DNA of 7,626 bases from Actinomycetales bacterium. Its GTDB lineage: Bacteria > Actinomycetota > Actinomycetes > Mycobacteriales > Mycobacteriaceae. Location of the stretch: the NCBI GenBank assembly GCA_012841845.1, contig DUTZ01000204.1, positions 1 to 7,626 on the forward strand, read 5' to 3'. A program made the translations under genes and the position numbers. The notes beneath the pieces are model-generated. The model had not been told where the DNA came from. It worked only from the letters and a program-made list of their open reading frames with translations, and did not search any database. This document shows positions 1-6,961 of the stretch, in pieces. Positions within the stretch are counted from its first letter, which is position 1, and every line of letters begins with the position of its first letter.

Positions 1-248
1 CGCCCGTCGAGGGCGCCCCGCCCGCCGCCGAGCTCGCCCCCGCGCCCGCCCAGCCGGAGCTCGGCACCGCGTACATCGACTGCGTGGCGAGCCCGGCCGG
101 CGGCGGCGTCGAGGTCCACACGATCCTCGTCGCGGACGACGACCTCTGGCACCTCGCCATGGTCCGCCCCGAGGTGCCGCGCACCCCCGTCTCCGAGGCG
201 CGCGCCCTCGAGGCCACGCACCGGCTGGCCCTGGAGATCCTCGGCTGA
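1..248 (+). CDS. 3' end of an unrecognised protein gene (partial)
   Basis: An open frame enters from the left edge with codons beginning at position 3 and ends at TGA 246-248, giving the last 81 residues of a protein. Nearly every codon ends in G or C, as in the clear genes of this window, which supports real coding. The visible part begins with an Ala/Pro/Glu-rich stretch of about 20 residues that looks like a flexible linker. A compact segment follows, starting ELGTAYIDC, with alternating hydrophobic residues (VEVHTILVADDDLWHLAMV) and then an amphipathic C-terminal helix ending LALEILG. No signal peptide, membrane segment or catalytic motif can be seen in this fragment, and I do not recognise the family. 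Two hairpins follow the stop codon, so it probably belongs to a transcription unit separate from the L,D-transpeptidase genes. Confidence 0.7.
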   Translation, partial: PVEGAPPAAELAPAPAQPELGTAYIDCVASPAGGGVEVHTILVADDDLWHLAMVRPEVPRTPVSEARALEATHRLALEILG

Positions 249-266
249 GGTGAGGCGACTCTCACC
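249..266 (+). terminator. Short hairpin directly after the upstream stop codon
   Basis: GGTGAG (249-254) and CTCACC (261-266) form a perfect 6-bp stem with loop GCGACT, starting at the base after the TGA. There is no T run after it, so it is at best a weak terminator or a 3'-end stabilising hairpin. Confidence 0.35.
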
Positions 267-322
267 GGTTCCCACACCCGCGGGGCCCGGATCCGCGGTG
301 GTCGCGAGCCGATCCCTGCTCA

Positions 323-349
323 CCCGCCGGGTGGCCTCCCCCCGGCGGG
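323..349 (+). terminator. GC-only 9-bp hairpin, candidate T-less terminator
   Basis: CCCGCCGGG (323-331) pairs perfectly with CCCGGCGGG (341-349) around a 9-nt loop. It lies about 75 nt beyond the upstream stop and before the Ldt leader. No U tract follows. T-less hairpins have been proposed as terminators in high-GC actinobacteria, so a role in separating the two transcription units is reasonable but inferred. Confidence 0.45.
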
Positions 350-359
350 GCCGGACGAT

Positions 360-445
360 GTCACAGAACTCGCTGTGCGTGCGATATACACATGCCACCC
401 CACGCGGTACCGTGTGACTGATGTTGCGCGTGTGACGCGTGTGAC
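360..445 (+). promoter_or_regulatory. Putative promoter and operator region of the Ldt pair
   Basis: This AT-richer stretch precedes the first Ldt gene. It holds a possible -10 element, TATACA at 385-390, without a convincing -35. It also holds repeated 7-mers: GTGTGAC at 412-418, 430-436 and 439-445. The last two belong to an exact 9-bp tandem repeat GCGTGTGAC (428-436 and 437-445). On the other strand this reads GTCACACGC twice. A forward GTCACAG lies at 360-366. Paired 9-mers beginning GTCACA resemble the MtrA-box described in mycobacteria, from memory. MtrA controls cell-wall remodelling genes, so the position fits, but binding is inferred. Confidence 0.4.
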
Positions 446-473
446 CAATGTGCTGCCGCCCGACCACCCGCAC

Positions 474-479
474 GAGGAG
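474..479 (+). promoter_or_regulatory. Ribosome binding site fixing the first Ldt start
   Basis: GAGGAG lies four bases before ATG 484. This favours 484 over the in-frame ATG at 448, which has no such site and would put a charged Arg/Thr stretch in front of an otherwise standard signal peptide. Confidence 0.7.
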
Positions 480-483
480 AACG

Positions 484-1416
484 ATGTCCCGCCGGTCCCG
501 TCTCATCGCGACCCTGCTCGCCGCCGTCGGCCTCGTGGCCGGGCTCGCCCCCGCCGCCTCGGCCCAGCCCTTCCCCGGAATCCCCGTCGGGAGCGAGATC
601 CCCGCCGGCATCGAGATCCCGGCGATCGAGACCGCGCCGGTGTGGACCCCGGTCATCCCCGGCGTCCGGACCCCCGTCGTCACGGTGCCCACCCCCGCAC
701 CGCCGCGGCCCGCACCCGAGTACTCGTGGGCGTCGATCTTCCCCACGCACAACGAGATCGTGGGCGTGGCCCAGCCCGTCATGATCACCTTCGACAAGCC
801 CATCCGGGACCGCGCCCGCGCCGAGGCCACCATCGGCGTCCGCACCGCCCCCGAGGTGTCCGGCAAGTTCTACTGGATCAGCGACACGGAGGTGCGCTGG
901 CGCCCCCACCACTTCTGGCCGTCGAACACCTCGGTCACCGTCTGGGTGGGCGGGCGCGAGCGCGTCTTCAAGACCGGTGACGCCGTGGTCTCCACCTACG
1001 ACAACGCCACCAAGACCGTCACCGTCACCCGCAACGGCCACGTCGTCCGCACCATGCCCGCCTCCGCCGGCCGGGACGCCTACCCCACCTACAACGGCAT
1101 CTACTACAACGGCTGGCGCGCACGGAAGGTCCACATGGACTCCTCCACCTGGGGCCTCGCGCAGGACGCCGGCGGCTACGACGTGGTGGTGGACGACGGC
1201 GTGCGGCTGAGCTACGACGGCATCTTCATCCACTCCGCCCCCTGGTCGATCGCCGACCAGGGTCACCGCAACGTCTCGCACGGCTGCATCAACGTCAGTC
1301 CCGAGAACGCCCGCTGGTACTACGACAACACCCGCAACGGCGACCCCTTCATCGTCAAGGGCACCACCGGCGGCCACTTCGGCGCCTTCGACGGCCAGGG
1401 CGACTGGAACTACTAG
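484..1416 (+). CDS. Secreted L,D-transpeptidase (YkuD family), first of tandem pair
   Basis: A 310-residue L,D-transpeptidase. Known family role: it acts outside the membrane and joins peptidoglycan stem peptides through 3->3 crosslinks with an active-site cysteine; carbapenems inhibit the family. Residues 1-27 form a Sec-type signal peptide (Arg-rich start, hydrophobic core, ASA before Q28), with no lipobox. A Pro-rich linker runs to about residue 78. An Ig-like domain of the mycobacterial Ldt type covers about 79-160 (FYWISDTEVRWRP, HHFWP). The YkuD catalytic domain fills the rest, with H250 in IHSAPW and SHGCIN containing H266 and catalytic C268. It ends DGQGDWNY, without the longer tail I recall for LdtMt2. 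Only one Ig-like domain is present, whereas LdtMt2 has two. A paralogue follows after 46 bases, so the two are probably co-transcribed. Class is secure; the orthologue number among mycobacterial Ldts is not. Confidence 0.93.
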   Translation: MSRRSRLIATLLAAVGLVAGLAPAASAQPFPGIPVGSEIPAGIEIPAIETAPVWTPVIPGVRTPVVTVPTPAPPRPAPEYSWASIFPTHNEIVGVAQPVMITFDKPIRDRARAEATIGVRTAPEVSGKFYWISDTEVRWRPHHFWPSNTSVTVWVGGRERVFKTGDAVVSTYDNATKTVTVTRNGHVVRTMPASAGRDAYPTYNGIYYNGWRARKVHMDSSTWGLAQDAGGYDVVVDDGVRLSYDGIFIHSAPWSIADQGHRNVSHGCINVSPENARWYYDNTRNGDPFIVKGTTGGHFGAFDGQGDWNY

Positions 1417-1462
1417 ACCGTCTACCCTGGACACACCCCCCACGCTTCCCCGAGGAGACCCC

Positions 1463-2377
1463 ATGACCCGCACCTCCCGGTCCTCGGCGCTGGCCGCGAT
1501 CCTCGCCGCCTTCGCCCTCGTCCTGGGCCTCGCCCCGGCCGCGAGCGCCCAGTCGGTCATGCCGATCAGCCCGCCCGGCCTCCCGCAGCTCGAGAACGCG
1601 CCGGTCCCGGTGCCGCCCGTGCCGGGCCTGCCGGTCCTCACCTACCCGGTGATCGGCCCGGAGCGGCCCGACGCCGAGTACGGCGGCGTGAGCATCTTCC
1701 CCACCCCCGACGAGACCGTGGGCGTGGCGCAGCCCGTCATGTTCTTCTTCGACCGCCCCATCCGCGACCGGGCGCGCGCCGAGGCCACCCTCGGCGTCCG
1801 CACCGAGCCGCCGGTGTCCGGCAAGTTCTACTGGATCAGCGACACGGAGGTGCGCTGGCGGCCCCATCACTTCTGGCCCGCCAACTCCTCGGTCACCGTG
1901 TGGGCCGGCGGCAAGCGCCAGCAGTCCTTCCGCACCGGCGACGCGCTCGTCGCCGAGTTCGACGACAACACCAAGCTCATCACCGTCACCCGCAACGGCC
2001 AGCACGTGCGGACGATGAAGGCCTCGGCGGGGCGCGCCGGCTGGGAGACCTACAACGGCATCTACTACACCGGCCAGCGCGGCCGCGAGGTGCGTATGAA
2101 CTCCGAGGCCTTCGGCCTGCGCATCGAGGACGGCGGGTACGACTCGATCGTCAACGACGCCGTCCGGATGAGCTACGACGGCATCTACATCCACTCCGCC
2201 CCGTGGTCGCTCGCCGACCAGGGCGTGCGCAACGTCTCGCACGGCTGCATCAACGTCAGCCCCGAGGACGCCCGCTGGTACTACGACAACACCCGCAACG
2301 GCGACCCGATCATCGTCAAGAACGGCCCCGGCCGCCCCTTCGGCGCCTTCGACGGCCAGGGCGACTGGAACTACTGA
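1463..2377 (+). CDS. Secreted L,D-transpeptidase (YkuD family), second of tandem pair
   Basis: A 304-residue paralogue of the preceding gene with the same architecture. The signal peptide is residues 1-29 (ASA before Q30). A Pro-rich linker runs to about 71, an Ig-like domain starts near E72, and the YkuD domain has H244 in IHSAPW, H260 and catalytic C262 in SHGCIN. The C-terminus is again FGAFDGQGDWNY. The start is supported by GAGGAG at 1452-1457, five bases before the ATG. The two proteins are very similar from the Ig-like domain onward but differ in signal peptide, linker and a few surface stretches, for example GGKRQQSF here against GGRERVF. The DNA shares perfect blocks of 40 bases or more with its neighbour. 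The conserved active site argues that both copies are functional. A weak TACCCT (1423-1428) in the gap could be an internal -10, but this is not convincing. Confidence 0.93.
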   Translation: MTRTSRSSALAAILAAFALVLGLAPAASAQSVMPISPPGLPQLENAPVPVPPVPGLPVLTYPVIGPERPDAEYGGVSIFPTPDETVGVAQPVMFFFDRPIRDRARAEATLGVRTEPPVSGKFYWISDTEVRWRPHHFWPANSSVTVWAGGKRQQSFRTGDALVAEFDDNTKLITVTRNGQHVRTMKASAGRAGWETYNGIYYTGQRGREVRMNSEAFGLRIEDGGYDSIVNDAVRMSYDGIYIHSAPWSLADQGVRNVSHGCINVSPEDARWYYDNTRNGDPIIVKNGPGRPFGAFDGQGDWNY

Positions 2378-2417
2378 CCCCCGACCATACGTATTTCAAC
2401 GCCTGTACCGTTTCGTC

Positions 2418-2444
2418 TTGAGCAGGCAACCCGTGGTCTATCGT
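2418..2444 (+). promoter_or_regulatory. Candidate promoter of the ugp operon
   Basis: TTGAGC (2418-2423) and TATCGT (2439-2444, fitting the actinobacterial TANNNT -10 pattern) lie in the 108-base gap between the second Ldt gene and ugpA. The spacer is 15 bases, shorter than ideal. The gap is clearly AT-richer than the flanking genes. It also holds the palindrome ATACGTAT (2387-2394) and two ACCGTTT copies (2407-2413 and 2455-2461), one on each side of the candidate promoter. Confidence 0.4.
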
Positions 2445-2473
2445 CCAGTAGGGAACCGTTTACCCGTCACGTC

Positions 2474-2477
2474 GAGG
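2474..2477 (+). promoter_or_regulatory. Ribosome binding site supporting the GTG start of ugpA
   Basis: GAGG lies eight bases before GTG 2486. No ATG gives a better placed start before the first membrane segment, so this short site decides the start. Confidence 0.5.
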
Positions 2478-2485
2478 CTTCCCCT

Positions 2486-3439
2486 GTGCAGACTTCCCCC
2501 TCCCCGTCGGCCGAGAAACCGGCCGCCGCGCCCGCCGAGCGCACCCGGCCGTCGCCCTGGCGTCGAGGCGGCAGTGGCCGGGAGAAGCTGCTGTTCCTCG
2601 CGCTGGTCCTGCCCAACCTCGCGCTGCTCGGGATCTTCACCTACCGGCCGCTGATCGACAACATCCGGCTGAGCTTCTTCGACTGGAACATCTCCTCCCC
2701 CACCTCGACCTTCATCGGCTTCGACAACTACATCGAGTGGTTCGGGCGGGACGACAGCTGGCTGATCCTGCGGAACACGGGCATCTTCACCGTCTCCGCC
2801 GTCGTCGGCTCCATGGTCCTCGGCCTGGCGCTCGCGCTGCTGCTCGACCAGCAGCTCGTCGGCCGCGGCGTCGTCCGCTCCGCGGTGTTCGCGCCGTTCG
2901 TCATCGCCGGGGCCGCGATCGGCGTGGCCTTCCAGTTCATCTTCGACCCGCGCTTCGGCATGATCTCGGCGCTGCTCACGATGGTCGGTCTGCCGGTGCC
3001 GAACTTCTACCAGGACCCGGACTGGGCGTTGGCGATGATCACCATCACCTACATCTGGAAGAACCTGGGCTACTCGTTCGTCATCTACCTCGCGGCCCTG
3101 CAGGCCAAGCCCATCGAGCTCTACGAGGCGGCGGAGATCGACGGCGCGAGCCGGTGGACCACGTTCCGCTCGGTGACCCTGCCGATGCTGCGGCCCACCA
3201 CGTTCTTCCTGTCCATCACGGTGATGCTCAACTCGCTGCAGGTCTTCGACATCATCTACGTCATGACCCGCGGCGGCCCCCAGGGCAACGCCACCACCAC
3301 GATGGTCTACCAGGTGTACCAGGAGACCTTCCAGAACTTCCGCGCCGGCTACGGCGCGACGGTGGCCACCATCATGTTCCTCATCCTGCTGGTCATCACC
3401 TACCTGCAGGTCCGCGTCATGGACAGGAACGCGCGATGA
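2486..3439 (+). CDS. ugpA: Glycerophosphodiester/sn-glycerol-3-phosphate ABC importer permease UgpA
   Basis: A 317-residue inner-membrane permease of the MalF/UgpA type, one half of the import channel. After a Pro/Ala-rich, basic cytosolic N-terminus (about 1-33) there are six hydrophobic segments, near residues 35-55, 98-120, 132-154, 180-203, 238-260 and 289-310. The EAA loop that docks on the ATPase is at about 214-234 (YEAAEIDG, then LPMLRPT). Translation begins at GTG 2486. The stop overlaps the ugpE start as ATGA (3436-3439), which implies translational coupling and paired production of the two permeases. Assignment to Ugp rather than another sugar importer rests mainly on the UgpB encoded downstream and on the order ugpA-ugpE-ugpB-ugpC, which I recall from M. 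tuberculosis Rv2835c-Rv2832c. Confidence 0.88.
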   Translation: MQTSPSPSAEKPAAAPAERTRPSPWRRGGSGREKLLFLALVLPNLALLGIFTYRPLIDNIRLSFFDWNISSPTSTFIGFDNYIEWFGRDDSWLILRNTGIFTVSAVVGSMVLGLALALLLDQQLVGRGVVRSAVFAPFVIAGAAIGVAFQFIFDPRFGMISALLTMVGLPVPNFYQDPDWALAMITITYIWKNLGYSFVIYLAALQAKPIELYEAAEIDGASRWTTFRSVTLPMLRPTTFFLSITVMLNSLQVFDIIYVMTRGGPQGNATTTMVYQVYQETFQNFRAGYGATVATIMFLILLVITYLQVRVMDRNAR

Positions 3440-4278
3440 ACAACATCCAGGGCCGCTCCACGGCCGCCAAGGTCGCCGGCTACGCGGTGATGGCGCTCGT
3501 CCTGCTCATCATCGGCCTGCCGCTGTTCTGGGTCGTCATCACCTCGCTCAAGCCGGACAACCAGGTGTACGTGCAGCCGCCGATCTGGTGGCCCAACCCG
3601 ATCTCGACCGAGGCCTACCCACAGGTGCTCTCCAACGTGCCGTTCCTCCGGTACTTCACCAACTCGCTGGTCATCACGGGCCTGCTCAGCGTCATCAAGA
3701 TCACGCTCGGCGTGCTCGCCGCCTACGCGTTCGTCTTCCTGCGCTTCCCCGGCCGGAGCATCCTGTTCATGACGGTCCTGGCCGCGCTCATGGTGCCCAA
3801 CCAGATCACGGTGATCTCCAACTACGCGCTCGTCGCCCAACTCGGCTGGATCAACACGTTCCAGGGCATCATCATCCCGCTCGCCGGTGTCGCCTTCGGC
3901 ACCTTCCTCATGCGCAACCACTTCCTCACGCTGCCCTACGAGATCATCGAGGCCGCACGGATCGACGGCTGCGGCCACCTCAAGCTGCTGTTCCGGGTGG
4001 TGCTCCCCATGAGCTGGCCGACCCTCGTCGCGTTCGCGCTCATCACCGTCGTCAACGAGTGGAACGAGTACCTGTGGCCGTTCCTCATCGCCTCCGACGA
4101 CAAGGTCGCGCCCCTGCAGGTCGGCCTGGCGCGCCTGGTCAACACCGACGGCGGCTACACCGACTGGCCCATGGTCATGGCGGCCACCGTCCTCACCATC
4201 ACGCCCATCCTCGTCGTGTTCCTCATCCTCCAGCGCCACATGATCAAGGGCCTGACCTCCGGCGCGGTGAAGGGTTGA
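3436..4278 (+). CDS. ugpE: Glycerophosphodiester/sn-glycerol-3-phosphate ABC importer permease UgpE
   Basis: A 280-residue inner-membrane permease of the MalG/UgpE type, partner of UgpA. Six hydrophobic segments are visible near residues 14-36, 77-101, 108-128, 140-158, 194-214 and 246-266. A long external loop follows the first (LKPDNQVYVQPPIWWP). The EAA docking loop is at about 172-191 (IEAARIDGCG, then VVLPM). The segment NEWNEYLWPF near 207-216 is typical of this subfamily. The ATG overlaps the ugpA stop, and AGGA at 3425-3428, seven bases upstream and inside ugpA, can serve as its ribosome site. A 73-base gap separates it from ugpB, and I see nothing in that gap beyond the ugpB ribosome site. 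Confidence 0.88.
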   Translation: MNNIQGRSTAAKVAGYAVMALVLLIIGLPLFWVVITSLKPDNQVYVQPPIWWPNPISTEAYPQVLSNVPFLRYFTNSLVITGLLSVIKITLGVLAAYAFVFLRFPGRSILFMTVLAALMVPNQITVISNYALVAQLGWINTFQGIIIPLAGVAFGTFLMRNHFLTLPYEIIEAARIDGCGHLKLLFRVVLPMSWPTLVAFALITVVNEWNEYLWPFLIASDDKVAPLQVGLARLVNTDGGYTDWPMVMAATVLTITPILVVFLILQRHMIKGLTSGAVKG

Positions 4279-4351
4279 CCCGAACCGCACTGCTCCCCAC
4301 CACCCCCGCCGGACCAGATCGGCCCCGGCGCAACGGAAAGGATCGAACCGC

Positions 4352-5680
4352 ATGAATCCCATCACCCGTCGCGGCTTCCTCGGCGTCATCGGCGTCGGCG
4401 CGGCCGCCACCACCCTCGGCGCCTGCGCGGGCACGGGGTCCGATTCCGGCGGCAACGGCTCCGGCGGCTCCGGCGGGGAGGGTGGCGGCGGCACCATCAC
4501 CTTCTGGTCCAACCACCCCGGCGACTCCAAGGACCTCGAGACCGAGATCATCGAGGCGTTCCAGTCCGAGAACCCGGACCTCACCGTGAACCTCGTCGAC
4601 GCCGGCAAGAACTACGAGGAGGTCGCCCAGAAGTTCAACGCGGCGCTCACCGGCGGCGACCTGCCCGACGTCGTCGTCGTCTCCGACGTCACGTGGTTCA
4701 ACTTCGCGCTCAACGACCAGCTCGCCCCGCTGGGCGATCTGTTCGACGAGGCCGGCGTGGACACCGACGACTACGTGGACGCCCTGCTCGGCGACTACGT
4801 CCTCGAGGAGAACAACTACGGCGTGCCCTTCGCGCGCTCCACCCCGCTCTTCTACTACAACAAGGACGTCTGGAGCGAGGCCGGCCTGCCCGACCGCGGC
4901 CCCGAGAACTGGGACGAGTTCGCCGAGTGGGCCCCGCGTCTCCAGGAGGCCATCGGCGGCGGCAAGCACGCCATCGCGATGTACGACGGCTCCAACTACA
5001 TGGACTGGACCGGCCAGAACATCATCTGGGACTTCGACGGCGCGTTCTCCCGCGACTGGGAGCCGACCTTCACCGAGGACGCCACCATCCGCGGCATGGA
5101 GTACGTCAAGAAGCTCAACGACGACGGCTTCCTCGTGGTCTCCGCCGACTCGATCGTCGAGTTCGGCTCCGGCCTCGCCGCGTGCGCGCTGGCCTCGACG
5201 GGCTCGCTCGCCACCGCCAAGGCCAACGCGAACTTCGAGTTCGGCACCGCCTTCCTGCCCGGTGCGGCCGAGAAGGACTCCTGCCCCACCGGCGGCGCCG
5301 GCGTCGCGATCCCCGCCGGGATCTCGGACGAGCGCAAGCTCAACGCCATGAAGTTCATCGACTTCCTCACCAACACGCAGAACACCGCCAAGTTCTCGCA
5401 GGGCACGGGATACATGCCCGTCCGCAAGTCGGCCCGCGAGGCCCAGGAGATCAAGGACTACCTGGAGGAGACCCCCCAGGCCGCCACCGCGATCGACCAG
5501 CTCGAGCACACCCGCCCGCAGGACAACGCCCGCGTGCTCGTGCCCAACGGCGGTCGCCGGATCGGCGGTGCCTTCGACAGCATCCTCGGCGGCGCCGACG
5601 TCCGCCAGACCATGCAGCAGGTCCAGGACGAGACCGCGGAGATCATCGAGCGGCAGATCCAGCCGAAGCTCGACAACTAG
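4352..5680 (+). CDS. ugpB: Lipoprotein binding protein UgpB of glycerophosphodiester importer
   Basis: A 442-residue extracytoplasmic binding protein. The N-terminus has a twin-arginine start (RRGFLG, 6-11) and a lipobox LGAC with C25 as the likely lipidated residue. A Gly/Ser linker follows to about 47, then the mature fold beginning TITFWSNHPG. It closely matches M. tuberculosis UgpB as I recall it: NYEEVAQKFNAAL, ARSTPLFYYNK, STGSLA, CPTGGAGVAIPA, TGYMPVRKSA and QDNARV. By this alignment the ligand-contact equivalents are Y88, D112, S163, S282/S285, Y354 and R394. M. tuberculosis UgpB is reported to bind glycerophosphocholine, while E. coli UgpB binds sn-glycerol-3-phosphate; which applies here is open. 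GGAAAGGA at 4335-4342 supports the start. UgpB is tethered outside the membrane and delivers ligand to UgpA/UgpE. Confidence 0.92.
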   Translation: MNPITRRGFLGVIGVGAAATTLGACAGTGSDSGGNGSGGSGGEGGGGTITFWSNHPGDSKDLETEIIEAFQSENPDLTVNLVDAGKNYEEVAQKFNAALTGGDLPDVVVVSDVTWFNFALNDQLAPLGDLFDEAGVDTDDYVDALLGDYVLEENNYGVPFARSTPLFYYNKDVWSEAGLPDRGPENWDEFAEWAPRLQEAIGGGKHAIAMYDGSNYMDWTGQNIIWDFDGAFSRDWEPTFTEDATIRGMEYVKKLNDDGFLVVSADSIVEFGSGLAACALASTGSLATAKANANFEFGTAFLPGAAEKDSCPTGGAGVAIPAGISDERKLNAMKFIDFLTNTQNTAKFSQGTGYMPVRKSAREAQEIKDYLEETPQAATAIDQLEHTRPQDNARVLVPNGGRRIGGAFDSILGGADVRQTMQQVQDETAEIIERQIQPKLDN

Positions 5681-5688
5681 CCGCTTCG

Positions 5689-5735
5689 CGGTGTGCCGTC
5701 GCCACCCGGGACCACCGGGGGGCGACGGCACACCG
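5689..5735 (+). terminator. Perfect 15-bp hairpin between ugpB and ugpC
   Basis: CGGTGTGCCGTCGCC (5689-5703) is the exact reverse complement of 5721-5735, with a 17-nt loop that can add three G-C pairs if A5704 bulges. It starts nine bases after the ugpB stop and ends before the ugpC ribosome site. With no T run it may be a partial terminator, an attenuator or an mRNA 3'-end stabiliser for ugpB. Any of these would let the binding protein be made in excess over the ATPase, as in maltose-type operons. The structure is seen; the function is inferred. Confidence 0.65.
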
Positions 5736-5745
5736 GGCGCAGCCC

Positions 5746-5752
5746 GAAGGAG
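5746..5752 (+). promoter_or_regulatory. Ribosome binding site fixing the ugpC start
   Basis: GAAGGAG lies 12 bases before ATG 5765, a slightly long spacing. It favours this ATG over the in-frame GTG at 5693, which lies inside the hairpin's left arm and would add 24 residues foreign to the family. Confidence 0.65.
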
Positions 5753-5764
5753 TTCACCAAGACC

Positions 5765-6823
<1,059 letters not shown>

Positions 6824-6825
6824 AT

Positions 6826-6886
6826 CCGCCGCCGCTGCCGCCGCCGCCGTCGCTGCCGCCGCCGCTGCCGCCGCCGCTGCCGCCGG
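6826..6886 (+). repeat. GCC/GCT-rich low-complexity tract
   Basis: Directly after the ugpC stop, about 60 bases consist almost wholly of GCC and GCT triplets in irregular six- to nine-base units. The tract runs into the first 76-bp repeat, and a shorter version precedes the second. It has the look of replication slippage. The minus strand is a series of GGCGGC blocks, which could in principle form two-layer G-quadruplexes. Confidence 0.8.
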
Positions 6887-6945
6887 TTTGCACAACATGA
6901 GCAAGGCAACGGCCGAGTAGACCCCGTGCTGGCGTTGTGCATTCC
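6870..6945. repeat. 76-bp palindromic repeat, copy 1
   Basis: This block recurs 92 bases downstream with 73 of 76 positions identical and no gaps. It starts with the GCC/GCT motif and GGTTTGC and ends GCATTCC. Inside is an imperfect palindrome: TGCACAAC (6889-6896) pairs perfectly with GTTGTGCA (6934-6941). After a three-base interruption AGCA pairs with TGCT, then after one mismatch GG pairs with CC, closing a 17-nt loop (6907-6923). It lies between convergent genes, so it may act as a bidirectional terminator, or be a copy of a dispersed palindromic element. I do not recognise the family. Confidence 0.8.
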
Positions 6946-6961
6946 GCCGCTACCGGCCGCT

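Noticed and set aside
448..483. Upstream in-frame ATG for the first Ldt
   Set aside because: It lacks a ribosome site and would put a charged non-signal segment before the signal peptide; ATG 484 follows GAGGAG.
361..1641. Minus-strand open frame opposite the first Ldt gene
   Set aside because: It covers a complete enzyme gene on the other strand, and its translation is low-complexity without any recognisable fold.
2737..3435. Frame-shifted + strand extension in front of ugpE
   Set aside because: It is ugpA read in another frame (Arg/His/Pro-rich); the ATG at 3436 with the ATGA overlap and AGGA site is the natural start.
5693..5764. Upstream in-frame GTG for ugpC
   Set aside because: It lies within the hairpin arm, has no ribosome site, and the extra residues do not resemble UgpC/MalK N-termini.
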